Assembly: GCA_041678605.1 (NCBI GenBank)
Contig: JBAYNW010000004.1
Coordinates: 1-64,000, forward strand
DNA: 64,000 nt
Source: JBAYNW01 sp041678605
GTDB lineage: Bacteria > Cyanobacteriota > Vampirovibrionia > Gastranaerophilales > Gastranaerophilaceae
Direction of reading: 5' to 3'
The translations under genes were made by a program, and so were the position numbers. Positions 42,440 to 49,888 of the stretch are shown in pieces (position 1 is the first letter of the stretch; each line of letters opens with the position of its first letter). Below the pieces are notes generated by a model. That model was not told the origin of the DNA. It worked only from the letters and a program-made list of their open reading frames with translations, and ran no database searches.

Positions 42440-42620
42440 ATTTATTATCTCCTTTGCGTAAACTGTAACTAAGTTGTTATACCAACTTTTCTTACCCGCA
42501 TTATAAATAAAAGGAAACAAAAATTCAAGTCTTTTTGTAATTATCCTCTTCCCCTTTCGAAAAAACTATTGTATACTGATTTTGGGTAAAAATTATTGAG
42601 GAGTAAAAGATTAATTGGGA

Positions 42621-43529
42621 ATGAATTCTAAATCAAAACAGAATTTAGAGGATTTTAAATCATATTTGCTGGTGGAAAAGAATTTTTCGAAGCACACCAT
42701 AAAAGCTTATTGCTCTGATATTCTGGGATATATGCTCTGGCTGGGAGAAATGCCCTGTGCGGACGTGAATTTTTCTAAAGTAAGGGAATATTTGCATTTT
42801 ATTCAAAAATTTGATTACAAAAAAACAACGATAGCGAGAAAAATCGCATCAATCAGAACTTTTTACAAATATTTATACCGGGAAAGACTTGTCGATACAA
42901 ATCCGGCACTAAATTTAAACACTCCTAAGCGGCCCAAATCATTACCTAAATTTTTAACGCCTGATGAAGTTGAAAAAATTTTGAATGGCATAAAAATCGA
43001 TACTCCGGCAGGATTTAGAAACCGAGCGATTTTGGAAATGCTCTGGGCAACAGGCATGAGGGTTTCGGAACTCAGCGGGCTTAACTTTGGTAACTTAAAC
43101 CTTGAGAATAATGAAATAACCGCTTTTGGAAAAGGTGCAAAGGAAAGAATTGTACTCATTTCTGACAGAGCGAAAACTTACCTCCAAAGGTATTTGGATA
43201 CGGCCCGTTCGCTCGTTTCAAAGGGTTACAGGCTTGAGCCGATTACGGATAGCACGCCTGTTTTTATCAACAATACGGGGTACAGACTTCAAAACAAAAC
43301 AATCCGAAATGTTATAAATGACGTGGTAAATTCAATTGAACTTCCTAAAAAAGTTAGCCCGCACATGTTCAGACACAGCTTTGCAACGAAATTAATTGAA
43401 AACGGTGCTGATTTAAGGGTCGTACAGGAACTGCTGGGGCATGCCAGCATTTCAAACACGCAGATTTATACCCACGTTTCAACCCAGCATTTGAAAGATG
43501 TTTATAACGAATCCCACCCGAGGGCATGA
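42621..43529 (+). CDS. Xer-type tyrosine recombinase
   Basis: This is a 302-residue site-specific recombinase of the XerC/XerD class, which resolves chromosome dimers at dif. The N-terminal SAM-like core-binding domain covers residues 5-95. The catalytic domain has Arg147 (WATGMRVSELSG), Lys near 173-176 (FGKGAKER), His248 and Arg251 (SPHMFRHSF), His274 (LLGHASI) and Tyr283 (TQIYTHV). All catalytic residues are present. I cannot tell XerC from XerD, and I saw no dif site nearby. ATG 42621 is preferred; TTG 42615 is possible. It may be a single-Xer system. Confidence 0.9.
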   Translation: MNSKSKQNLEDFKSYLLVEKNFSKHTIKAYCSDILGYMLWLGEMPCADVNFSKVREYLHFIQKFDYKKTTIARKIASIRTFYKYLYRERLVDTNPALNLNTPKRPKSLPKFLTPDEVEKILNGIKIDTPAGFRNRAILEMLWATGMRVSELSGLNFGNLNLENNEITAFGKGAKERIVLISDRAKTYLQRYLDTARSLVSKGYRLEPITDSTPVFINNTGYRLQNKTIRNVINDVVNSIELPKKVSPHMFRHSFATKLIENGADLRVVQELLGHASISNTQIYTHVSTQHLKDVYNESHPRA

Positions 43530-43592
43530 TGAGTGAGAAGTGAAAATTAAGTTGGGGTTCCGGCCCCGCCAGATAGAAGAGGAAACAAAAAA

Positions 43593-44636
43593 ATGAGAGA
43601 TGTAATAACAATCGGAAGTGCAACAATGGATGTTTTTGTAGAATGTGACGATGCTAATATCGTTTCGGTTTCGACAAAAGACCACAAGTCGGAGTTTATG
43701 AGCTACCATTACGGTGCAAAAGTCGAAGTAACAAAATTTGCCTCAAATACAGGCGGAGGAGGCGTTAATACGGCTTTGAATTTTGCGAATATGGGGTTTT
43801 CGACAAGTGCTATTTGTAAAATCGGTGATGATATTTATTCACGTGGGGTTCTGGAAGCACTTAGAAAAAGTACTTTAGACCTTTCAAATATAATTCAGGA
43901 CAAAACGGTTTCAACGGGATTTTCGATAATCTTGCTAAGTTTTCAGGGTGACAGAACTGTTCTGGCTCAGCGGGGAGCCAATGCGACTTTGAAAAAATCT
44001 GAAATTAATTTTGATGCTATAAAACAGGCAAGATTGCTTTATATTGCTCCTTTGAGCGGCGAATCGAACAGGGTTTTAGCTTCGATTGTTGAATTTGCCG
44101 AAGAAAACGGTGTAAAAGTTTGTTTTAACGCAGGAACAACGAGCATTAAACGGGGATTTGAGTACATTAAAAAAATTATTGACACGGCCGAAATTGTTGT
44201 GATGAATAAAGAAGAGGCGTCTATGTGTACAAAAATTCTTGTAAGGCCCGACTCAAAAAGTGAAAAATATTCTGAAGAATTAATTCATCCCGACGTCAAA
44301 AAAATGCTGAAAAAATTAAAAGTAGGCAAAGAACAGATTATCGTAATCACGGACGGTAGAGACGGGGCCTATGCATTTGACGGCAAAACGTTCTATAAGT
44401 GTTCAAATTTCCCTGCTCCGGTTGTCTCAACGCTCGGTGCTGGTGATGCTTTTGCCTCAACATTTTGCGGGGCTTTGGACAGAACTAATATTGATATAGG
44501 AAAATCCCTGATGTATGCTTCCGTGAATTCCGCATCTGTTGTTTCAAATTTTGGGGCAAGCGAGGGTTTTTTGACATTTAAACAGATTGAAAAAAAGTTG
44601 AAGGATAATCCTGATTTTAACTACAAAACTCTGTAA
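43593..44636 (+). CDS. PfkB-family carbohydrate kinase
   Basis: This is a 347-residue ribokinase-like sugar or nucleoside kinase. DVITIGSATMDVFVECD starts the fold, and GGGGVNTALNFANMG near 51-65 binds the substrate. The anion hole and catalytic Asp lie in VSTLGAGDAFASTFCGAL near 280-297. The substrate is unknown. GAGG precedes the ATG, and it follows the Xer gene by 63 bases on the same strand. It ends seven bases from the convergent CcdA-like gene. Confidence 0.9.
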   Translation: MRDVITIGSATMDVFVECDDANIVSVSTKDHKSEFMSYHYGAKVEVTKFASNTGGGGVNTALNFANMGFSTSAICKIGDDIYSRGVLEALRKSTLDLSNIIQDKTVSTGFSIILLSFQGDRTVLAQRGANATLKKSEINFDAIKQARLLYIAPLSGESNRVLASIVEFAEENGVKVCFNAGTTSIKRGFEYIKKIIDTAEIVVMNKEEASMCTKILVRPDSKSEKYSEELIHPDVKKMLKKLKVGKEQIIVITDGRDGAYAFDGKTFYKCSNFPAPVVSTLGAGDAFASTFCGALDRTNIDIGKSLMYASVNSASVVSNFGASEGFLTFKQIEKKLKDNPDFNYKTL

Positions 44637-44642
44637 TTTGCT

Positions 44643-45338
44643 CTAAAACGAAAGTAAAAAATAAAATCCCACTATGATAAGGATTCCGCCTGAGAGCCAT
44701 CTTATGACTTTGTCCATACCTTTTGAGGCCAGAGTGAAATTGCCCAGAGAAATGCCGAGCATCAGCAACCCCAACGGTAAAGCAAACCCTATGGCATACA
44801 TCCCGAGAAGAAGCATTGCCCACAAGACTGCCCCTTGTAAGATTGCAGCACCCATGACAATAAAAATCCCCGGATTGCAAGGCAAGGAACTCACCGCGAC
44901 AATTCCGCCGAGTGCAACACCTGTAATTATTTGCCCAAACTGGCCCAATTCCTTTTTTGCGGTACCGATTTTGCCAAAAGAAATATTAAACGGTAACAAC
45001 TTTAAACTCGCCAGACCTAAAATTACGGCAATGGCTCCGGCAAAAATTTTCCAATATTTTCCAAGAGTACTTTGAGCAACCTGCCCTACAAAACCTGAGA
45101 TTGCACCGATAATCATAAGAGAAATTATTGTTCCGAGCATGAATAAAACTGCGGATTTGACAATTTCTTTTTTGTTCCCCTGATGCCTGGTTCCTGAATA
45201 TCCTGCGACCAAGCCTAAAGCAGGCAAGGTACAGCAAGTGCTTGCTGCCGCACTTAAAGTCCCGAGAAGCATTGCAAACACAAGCCCTAGAGGCTCAGAA
45301 GATACAAGTTCAAGTTTGTTCATTATTTGTTGCAGCAT
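44643..45338 (-). CDS. CcdA/DsbD-like membrane thiol-transfer protein
   Basis: This is a 231-residue membrane protein with about six helices in the CcdA/DsbD-beta arrangement, which carries electrons across the membrane to thioredoxin-like partners. The paired cysteines are in TCCTLPAL near residue 34-36 and LPCNPGIF near 154. It is the last gene of the arsA/arsD-fusion unit, 19 bases after the ArsD fusion, whose C-terminal domain is thioredoxin-like. I infer that it reduces that partner or supplies thiols for arsenic handling. It has no direct ars homologue that I recognise. Confidence 0.82.
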   Translation of the reverse strand: MLQQIMNKLELVSSEPLGLVFAMLLGTLSAAASTCCTLPALGLVAGYSGTRHQGNKKEIVKSAVLFMLGTIISLMIIGAISGFVGQVAQSTLGKYWKIFAGAIAVILGLASLKLLPFNISFGKIGTAKKELGQFGQIITGVALGGIVAVSSLPCNPGIFIVMGAAILQGAVLWAMLLLGMYAIGFALPLGLLMLGISLGNFTLASKGMDKVIRWLSGGILIIVGFYFLLSF

Positions 45339-45357
45339 AATAAACTCCTTATGTTAT

Positions 45358-46242
45358 TTAGTTACTTTTCTTGTGGCATGGGCATCCTGCACCGCAAGCA
45401 CCTTCTTGTGTGGCGGCCATGTAAGACTGCAAAAGTCTTGTCTGATTGATTGTTCCGGAAACGTAATTTTTGCCCTTGCCTTTATAAATAGTCAGAACGG
45501 CCGGCGGCGTAGTCTTTGAAGCGATTTGCGGATATTCCAAAGATTTAGGGCTTAGTGTGTATAAATAAGCCGTAATGTTTTTCGCCTTTAGTGTGCTTTG
45601 GGCGGAAAGCATGGAAGTTTTTACCTGATTACTCATTTTTTGGTTATCTTTTGCAGGGATATAGACAAAGGCAACTTCTTCATTTGAATTTATTTGGCTG
45701 ATTGAAGTAATATTTTTATAGAAAGTTTCTGCGGCACCGGCTTTGGAACTCAATTTAAATACAACAATTCCCGCTATAATCAAGAGAACAACCAGAAATA
45801 TAATTTTTTTAGAATTATTGCTCACTTCAGATTTGTGACAATCACAATCTGGTCCGCAGACGGAAATTTCTTCTTCCGGAGCAGCACTGCCGCAATTACA
45901 CCCTGTGCCGCAACAGCAGCTTTGTGCTTCCTCTTCGTAGTCAACTTGACAAAGGCCTGCAAGTGTTTCCCTTGACGGGTAGCATCCTTTTGAAACTATT
46001 TCTTCGCCGATTACAATCAGTGGAAGGCAATTGTTTCCTTCACTGTTAAGAACTTTTTTTACAGCTTCGTTTTTGACAAATTCTGCCGGTTCAAATGAAA
46101 GCCCGCGTCTTACAACCTCAATTCCCTGTTTTTTTAACCATTCCAAATCGGATGCGAAGGTCACTAATTTTGGGTCAACGCTGTTTCCGCAAATACCTGT
46201 AGCACAACACATTGGCGGGTCAAATACTTCTAATTTTAACAT
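45358..46242 (-). CDS. ArsD metallochaperone fused to membrane helix and thioredoxin-like domain
   Basis: The N-terminal 100 residues are ArsD, the As(III) chaperone for ArsA, with the binding triad CCATGIC. Starting at ATG 46242 these are Cys12, Cys13 and Cys18, the canonical numbers. A Cys-rich segment follows (CCCGTGCNCG near 110, CGPDCDC near 130), then one membrane helix near 147-163. Then comes an extracytoplasmic or cytoplasmic thioredoxin-like region of about 110 residues with TPPAVLTIYKG near 246, and a Cys tail, CGAGCPCH. Normal ArsD is about 120 residues. The active CxxC of thioredoxin is absent from its usual place. It lies between arsA and the CcdA-like gene. Confidence 0.85.
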   Translation of the reverse strand: MLKLEVFDPPMCCATGICGNSVDPKLVTFASDLEWLKKQGIEVVRRGLSFEPAEFVKNEAVKKVLNSEGNNCLPLIVIGEEIVSKGCYPSRETLAGLCQVDYEEEAQSCCCGTGCNCGSAAPEEEISVCGPDCDCHKSEVSNNSKKIIFLVVLLIIAGIVVFKLSSKAGAAETFYKNITSISQINSNEEVAFVYIPAKDNQKMSNQVKTSMLSAQSTLKAKNITAYLYTLSPKSLEYPQIASKTTPPAVLTIYKGKGKNYVSGTINQTRLLQSYMAATQEGACGAGCPCHKKSN

Positions 46243-46260
46243 CATATTTCTCCTTATTTC

Positions 46261-46280
46261 GGTGGATTAGGAAATCCACC
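46261..46280. repeat. Family D hairpin between arsA and the arsD fusion
   Basis: GGTGGATT and AATCCACC pair around a short loop directly after the arsA stop codon. It belongs to the family of hairpins at gene ends and may lower downstream expression within the operon. Confidence 0.6.
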
Positions 46281-48047
46281 CTACATTAATTTTCTTAAAC
46301 TATCCGTCCCGACTAATTCTTCTGCAACCCATGGCGACAAAACGGTTCTCTTTGATAACTTGTCTGTAATTTCTTCAATATACTTTAATTCATAAAGCCC
46401 TTTCGAAATCAATGTCACATCAGACGTTTGGGCTGCCGCAAAGCTTCGGTTTATAATCCATCCGTAAGGTTTGATATTTGCCCTTATCAAATCCTCCTGC
46501 AACGCTTTAGCTTCATGCGTCGGAGTTGCCTCGGGCAATGCTACAATCAAAATCTTTGTAAATTTTTCATCACGAATCCTCGGTAAAAGTTTTTTCACCT
46601 CATTCGGCAAATCATCCGCTGATTTTGCCACCTCTCTGTGGTAAGCTTCTGTCGAATCGAGCAGAAGCAGGGTATGACCGGTCGGTGCTGTGTCAAGCAC
46701 GATAAATTGCTTATCACCTTTGGCTACAGTCTTTGCAAACGCCTGAAATACAGCGATTTCCTCAATGCAGGGGGAGCGAAGCTCTTCTTCTAATAAAGCC
46801 ATATCTTCAAGTGAAAGTTTGCCCAAATTCTTTTTAACAACCGAGCAAACATAATTTTCGGTTTCAACTTTCGGGTCAATTTTCTCTATCTGCAAATTCG
46901 GGACATCCCCATTTATAGCCTGTGTTAAATGTGCCGCAGGGTCGGTCGTTGAAAGTACTACAGAATGGCCTCTTTGTGCCAGCTGTGTTGCAATCATCGC
47001 AGCCATTGTCGTTTTGCCGACACCGCCTTTGCCCATTGTCATAATTACCCCGCGGCCGTCTTTTTCAAGTTCTGCGATTAAATCTTGCCATGGCATAATT
47101 TTTTTAAACGCTTCTTTGGATTTAATGTACAAATCTTCTTTTGAAATTTTCACAAAAGCCTCTGAAGTTTTGCCGCAAACACTCCTTAATCCCTCAATTC
47201 CCATAATTCCAGCCGGTCTGAACAAAACTTTTGTAGTCGGCAATATTTTTAATGATTCCGGCATGGCGTCAATTGCGTCTTGTGATTTTTTGTCAAAAGC
47301 TTTCGCAATCCCGTCTTCGGAGTTGCTGACAAAAAGCCCGTTGATTATCAAATGCTGGTTGGAAAGTCCCAACTCTTTTAATTCAGAACTCGCCCTGTCG
47401 GCTTCCGTAAAGCTCATTGCCTCGGCTCTTGAAACCATTACCAGTAAAGTTTTGGCAGGATTTTTCAAAGCCTCAACGACGTTTTCAAAAAGAATTTTTT
47501 GTTCAGAAAGGCCTGAAACAGGTCCCAAACAAGAACTTCCGGTTTTGTTGCTTTCTATAAAATCATTCCAGGCGGAAGGAAGGTTTAGCAGTCTGAGAGT
47601 ATGCCCCGTAGGTGCTGTGTCTAGTACAACATGGTCATAATCTTTTATTGCAAATTCATCACCGACAAATTTTGAAAATTCACTGAAGCCGGCGATTTCA
47701 ACCGTGCATGCACCGGAGAGTTGTTCTTCCATCTGCTGTATGGTTGCATCGGGCAAAACTCCGCGGTAAGGCCCAACCATTCTTTCCCGATATTCCCCCG
47801 CCGCCTCAATAGGATTAATATTCATTGCATACAAGCCTTTTACCCCGTTAACAGGAGTCGGCGTAGAGTCGAGCTTTGTTTCCAGAACTTCATCAAGATT
47901 TGATGCAGGGTCGGTGCTTATTAAAAGTATATTTTTTCCCTTTTGGGCAAGACCCACGGCAGTGGCACAGGCCATTGAAGTCTTTCCGACCCCGCCTTTG
48001 CCCGTGAAAAATAAAAACTTCGGTGCTTTATTTAAAAATTCTTTCAT
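46281..48047 (-). CDS. arsA: Arsenite-transporting ATPase ArsA
   Basis: ArsA energises arsenite efflux. The 588-residue protein has two tandem ATPase halves with P-loops GKGGVGKTS at 16-24 and GKGGVGKTT near 337-345, each with DTAPTGHT. The As(III)-binding cysteines of E. coli ArsA are matched by Cys114 (SGACTVEIAG), Cys173 (SSCLGP) and Cys in RSPCIEEIAVF near 430. GGGAG precedes the ATG. It heads the minus-strand unit arsA-arsD fusion-ccdA-like and is divergent from arsR-acr3. Confidence 0.95.
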   Translation of the reverse strand: MKEFLNKAPKFLFFTGKGGVGKTSMACATAVGLAQKGKNILLISTDPASNLDEVLETKLDSTPTPVNGVKGLYAMNINPIEAAGEYRERMVGPYRGVLPDATIQQMEEQLSGACTVEIAGFSEFSKFVGDEFAIKDYDHVVLDTAPTGHTLRLLNLPSAWNDFIESNKTGSSCLGPVSGLSEQKILFENVVEALKNPAKTLLVMVSRAEAMSFTEADRASSELKELGLSNQHLIINGLFVSNSEDGIAKAFDKKSQDAIDAMPESLKILPTTKVLFRPAGIMGIEGLRSVCGKTSEAFVKISKEDLYIKSKEAFKKIMPWQDLIAELEKDGRGVIMTMGKGGVGKTTMAAMIATQLAQRGHSVVLSTTDPAAHLTQAINGDVPNLQIEKIDPKVETENYVCSVVKKNLGKLSLEDMALLEEELRSPCIEEIAVFQAFAKTVAKGDKQFIVLDTAPTGHTLLLLDSTEAYHREVAKSADDLPNEVKKLLPRIRDEKFTKILIVALPEATPTHEAKALQEDLIRANIKPYGWIINRSFAAAQTSDVTLISKGLYELKYIEEITDKLSKRTVLSPWVAEELVGTDSLRKLM

Positions 48048-48066
48048 ATTTTCTCCCTTTTTTGTT

Positions 48067-48086
48067 GTTGGGCTGGAAAGCCCAAC
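48067..48086. repeat. Family D hairpin upstream of arsA
   Basis: GTTGGGCT and AGCCCAAC form a short stem between the divergent arsA and arsR starts, followed by CTAC. It would lie in the arsA leader. Confidence 0.6.
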
Positions 48087-48156
48087 CTACTTTGACAAAT
48101 TACTTTTGCGTTTATTATTCAAATTCATTCTAAGAACATTAAAACACGAATTAACC

Positions 48157-48180
48157 TATTTGGCAAATTAGCCAAGTAGT
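48157..48180. promoter_or_regulatory. Candidate ArsR operator
   Basis: The palindrome TTGGCAAATTAGCCAA (48161-48176) has flanking CTA and TAG that extend it to 24 bases. It lies in the divergent region between arsA and arsR, 50 bases before the arsR promoter box, and could control both sides. Length and symmetry fit an ArsR dimer site; binding is not shown. Confidence 0.55.
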
Positions 48181-48224
48181 TATTTAACAGGATAATTTAC
48201 AAAAGGTGTTTTTGCAGTTTAATA

Positions 48225-48233
48225 TGATATAAT
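48225..48233 (+). promoter_or_regulatory. Extended -10 box of arsR
   Basis: TGATATAAT ends seven bases before the arsR ATG at 48241 with no Shine-Dalgarno, predicting a leaderless arsR-acr3 mRNA. Confidence 0.6.
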
Positions 48234-48240
48234 CAAAGAC

Positions 48241-48534
48241 ATGGAAAACAAAATTCACCAAAAATACAAAAATCGTTCTGAAATAATGAAAGCACTTGCA
48301 CATCCTACGAGGCTTTTCATTGTTGACTTTTTGGCTGACGGAGAAAAATGCGTTTGCGAAATTGTTGAACAGGTTGGGGTCGACATTTCTACAATTTCAA
48401 AACACCTTTTAGTCATGAAAAACGCGGGGCTTGTCGAGGACGAAAAAAGAGGGCTTAACGTATTTTACAGGCTTGTTTGTCCGTGTATTTCAAATTTATT
48501 TACTTGCTTAGAGGAAATTAAAAATGAAAAATAG
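48241..48534 (+). CDS. arsR: ArsR-family arsenite-responsive repressor
   Basis: This is a 97-residue winged-helix repressor of the SmtB/ArsR family. RSEIMKALAHPTRLFIVDFL starts the fold. The metal-sensing pair is in EKCVCEIVEQ near residue 37-39, in the recognition helix region VDISTISKHLLVMKNAGLVEDEKRG. Further Cys are in LVCPCISNLFTC at the C-terminus and may form an additional site. The ATG lies seven bases from an extended -10 box. It overlaps acr3 by 11 bases. Confidence 0.93.
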   Translation: MENKIHQKYKNRSEIMKALAHPTRLFIVDFLADGEKCVCEIVEQVGVDISTISKHLLVMKNAGLVEDEKRGLNVFYRLVCPCISNLFTCLEEIKNEK

Positions 48535-49564
48535 TATTTCGGGCAAATTGAGTTTTCTTGACAGATATCTTACATTGTGGATATTTGCGGCGATGTTTTT
48601 GGGCGTGGCGATAGGATATTTTATTCCGTCAACGCAGGGTTTCATCAATCGTTTTCAGGTTGGAACTACCAATATCCCCATTGCAATCGGATTAATTTTA
48701 ATGATGTATCCTCCGCTTGCAAAGGTAAGATATGAAAGTTTGCATAAGATATTTGAAAATAAAAAAATCATAAGTCTTTCACTTGGCCTTAACTGGGTTG
48801 TGGGGCCTGTGGTTATGTTTCTTCTGGCGATAATATTTTTGCATAATTATCCTGAATATATGACCGGTTTAATTCTGGTCGGTATTGCACGCTGTATCGC
48901 CATGGTGGTTGTGTGGAACGCTTTGGCCGAGGGCGACCCCGAATATGTGGCGGGTCTGGTGGCTTTAAACAGCATTTTTCAGCTTCTTTTTTACAGCGTA
49001 TATGCATGGATATTTGTTACAATTTTGCCGAAGTTCTTTGGCTTAGACGGTGCGATAGTTAATGTAAATCCTCTTGTAATAGCCCAAACAGTGCTTATAT
49101 ACCTCGGAATTCCTTTTACTGCGGGCTTCATTTCCCGATATACACTGATAAAAAATAAAGGCGAAGAATGGTACAAGACTAAATTTTTGCCTAAAATAAG
49201 TCCGATTACCTTTGTTGCATTATTATTCACAATCGTCGTAATGTTCAGCTTGAAAGGCAAATTAATAGTTCAAATCCCGATTGATGTTATAAGGGTTGCA
49301 ATTCCTCTCCTGTGCTATTTTGTTATTATGTTCCTGCTAAGCTTTTTTCTGGCGAAAAAAATAGGTGCGGATTATCCGAAAACTGTATCGCTGTCTTTCA
49401 CTTCCGCAAGCAATGATTTTGAATTGGCTATAGCCGTCGCGGTCGCCGTGTTTGGCATCGGCTCCGGTGTGGCTTTTGCAACTGTAATAGGGCCTTTAGT
49501 CGAAGTACCTGTGCTAATAAGCCTTGTGAACTTGTCACTTTATTTTAGGAAGAAATTTTTCTAG
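48524..49564 (+). CDS. acr3: Arsenite efflux transporter Acr3
   Basis: This is a 346-residue membrane carrier with ten helices that extrudes As(III). The Acr3 signatures are FFIPSTQGF-like start, MMYPPLAKVRYE near 65, and GIARCIAMVVVWN near 120-132 with the conserved functional Cys. ASNDFELAIAVAVAVFGI near 297 is the conserved late helix. It overlaps arsR, so regulator and pump are coupled, while ArsA and the ArsD fusion are on the opposite strand. Acr3 has been found with ArsA elsewhere, so pairing is plausible. A long hairpin follows at 49696-49732. Confidence 0.94.
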   Translation: MKNSISGKLSFLDRYLTLWIFAAMFLGVAIGYFIPSTQGFINRFQVGTTNIPIAIGLILMMYPPLAKVRYESLHKIFENKKIISLSLGLNWVVGPVVMFLLAIIFLHNYPEYMTGLILVGIARCIAMVVVWNALAEGDPEYVAGLVALNSIFQLLFYSVYAWIFVTILPKFFGLDGAIVNVNPLVIAQTVLIYLGIPFTAGFISRYTLIKNKGEEWYKTKFLPKISPITFVALLFTIVVMFSLKGKLIVQIPIDVIRVAIPLLCYFVIMFLLSFFLAKKIGADYPKTVSLSFTSASNDFELAIAVAVAVFGIGSGVAFATVIGPLVEVPVLISLVNLSLYFRKKFF

Positions 49565-49594
49565 ATGTTCCGCCTGCTTATTGAACTTTCAGTT

Positions 49595-49657
49595 GGAAAG
49601 ATTGCTTCAAAATGCAAACCTTTTCGTGTGCCTACAAGTCTTATGTTTCGCAATGAC
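49595..49657. repeat. Family C fragment
   Basis: The reverse complement matches about 32995-33060 with scattered differences (GTCATTGCGAAACATAAGAC onward to CAATCTTTCC). Only half of the element is present. Confidence 0.7.
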
Positions 49658-49695
49658 CGTTTGTAGCCCATCAAATCGAAAAATAACTCAGAGTA

Positions 49696-49732
49696 CAGCG
49701 GGGCAAATTTCTTTCAGAAATTTGCCCCGCTG
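49696..49732. terminator. Hairpin downstream of acr3
   Basis: CAGCGGGGCAAATTTC pairs perfectly with GAAATTTGCCCCGCTG around a short loop, followed by ATCTTTAT. It could end arsR-acr3 transcription. It lies 131 bases past the stop codon. Confidence 0.65.
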
Positions 49733-49747
49733 ATCTTTATATGTAAC

Positions 49748-49875
49748 AAAGGGCTGTCTAAAAAGTCCCCTCTTAACAACTAACGTCGTGCCGGAACATG
49801 AAATATCGGCTGTTCATAGAATGTCCTTAATCCGGCATCTCAAGTATGAGTTCCCGAATTAAGGACAATTCATTT
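49748..49875. repeat. Family A foldback element, right end missing
   Basis: It begins with GGGCTGTCTAAAAAGTCCCC and follows the full-length copy at 42024 closely through AATTAAGGACAATTCATTTG. It then stops beside the end of hydA. The right arm and terminal repeat are absent, so it is deleted or truncated. Confidence 0.8.
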
Positions 49876-49888
49876 GTTCTTATTTTTC

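Larger units (their letters stand above)
49565..49888. other. Gene-free stretch after acr3 with repeats and a terminator
   Basis: No gene is seen. It holds a family C fragment (49595-49657), a strong hairpin (49696-49732) and a truncated family A element (49748-49875), in that order. Confidence 0.6.
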
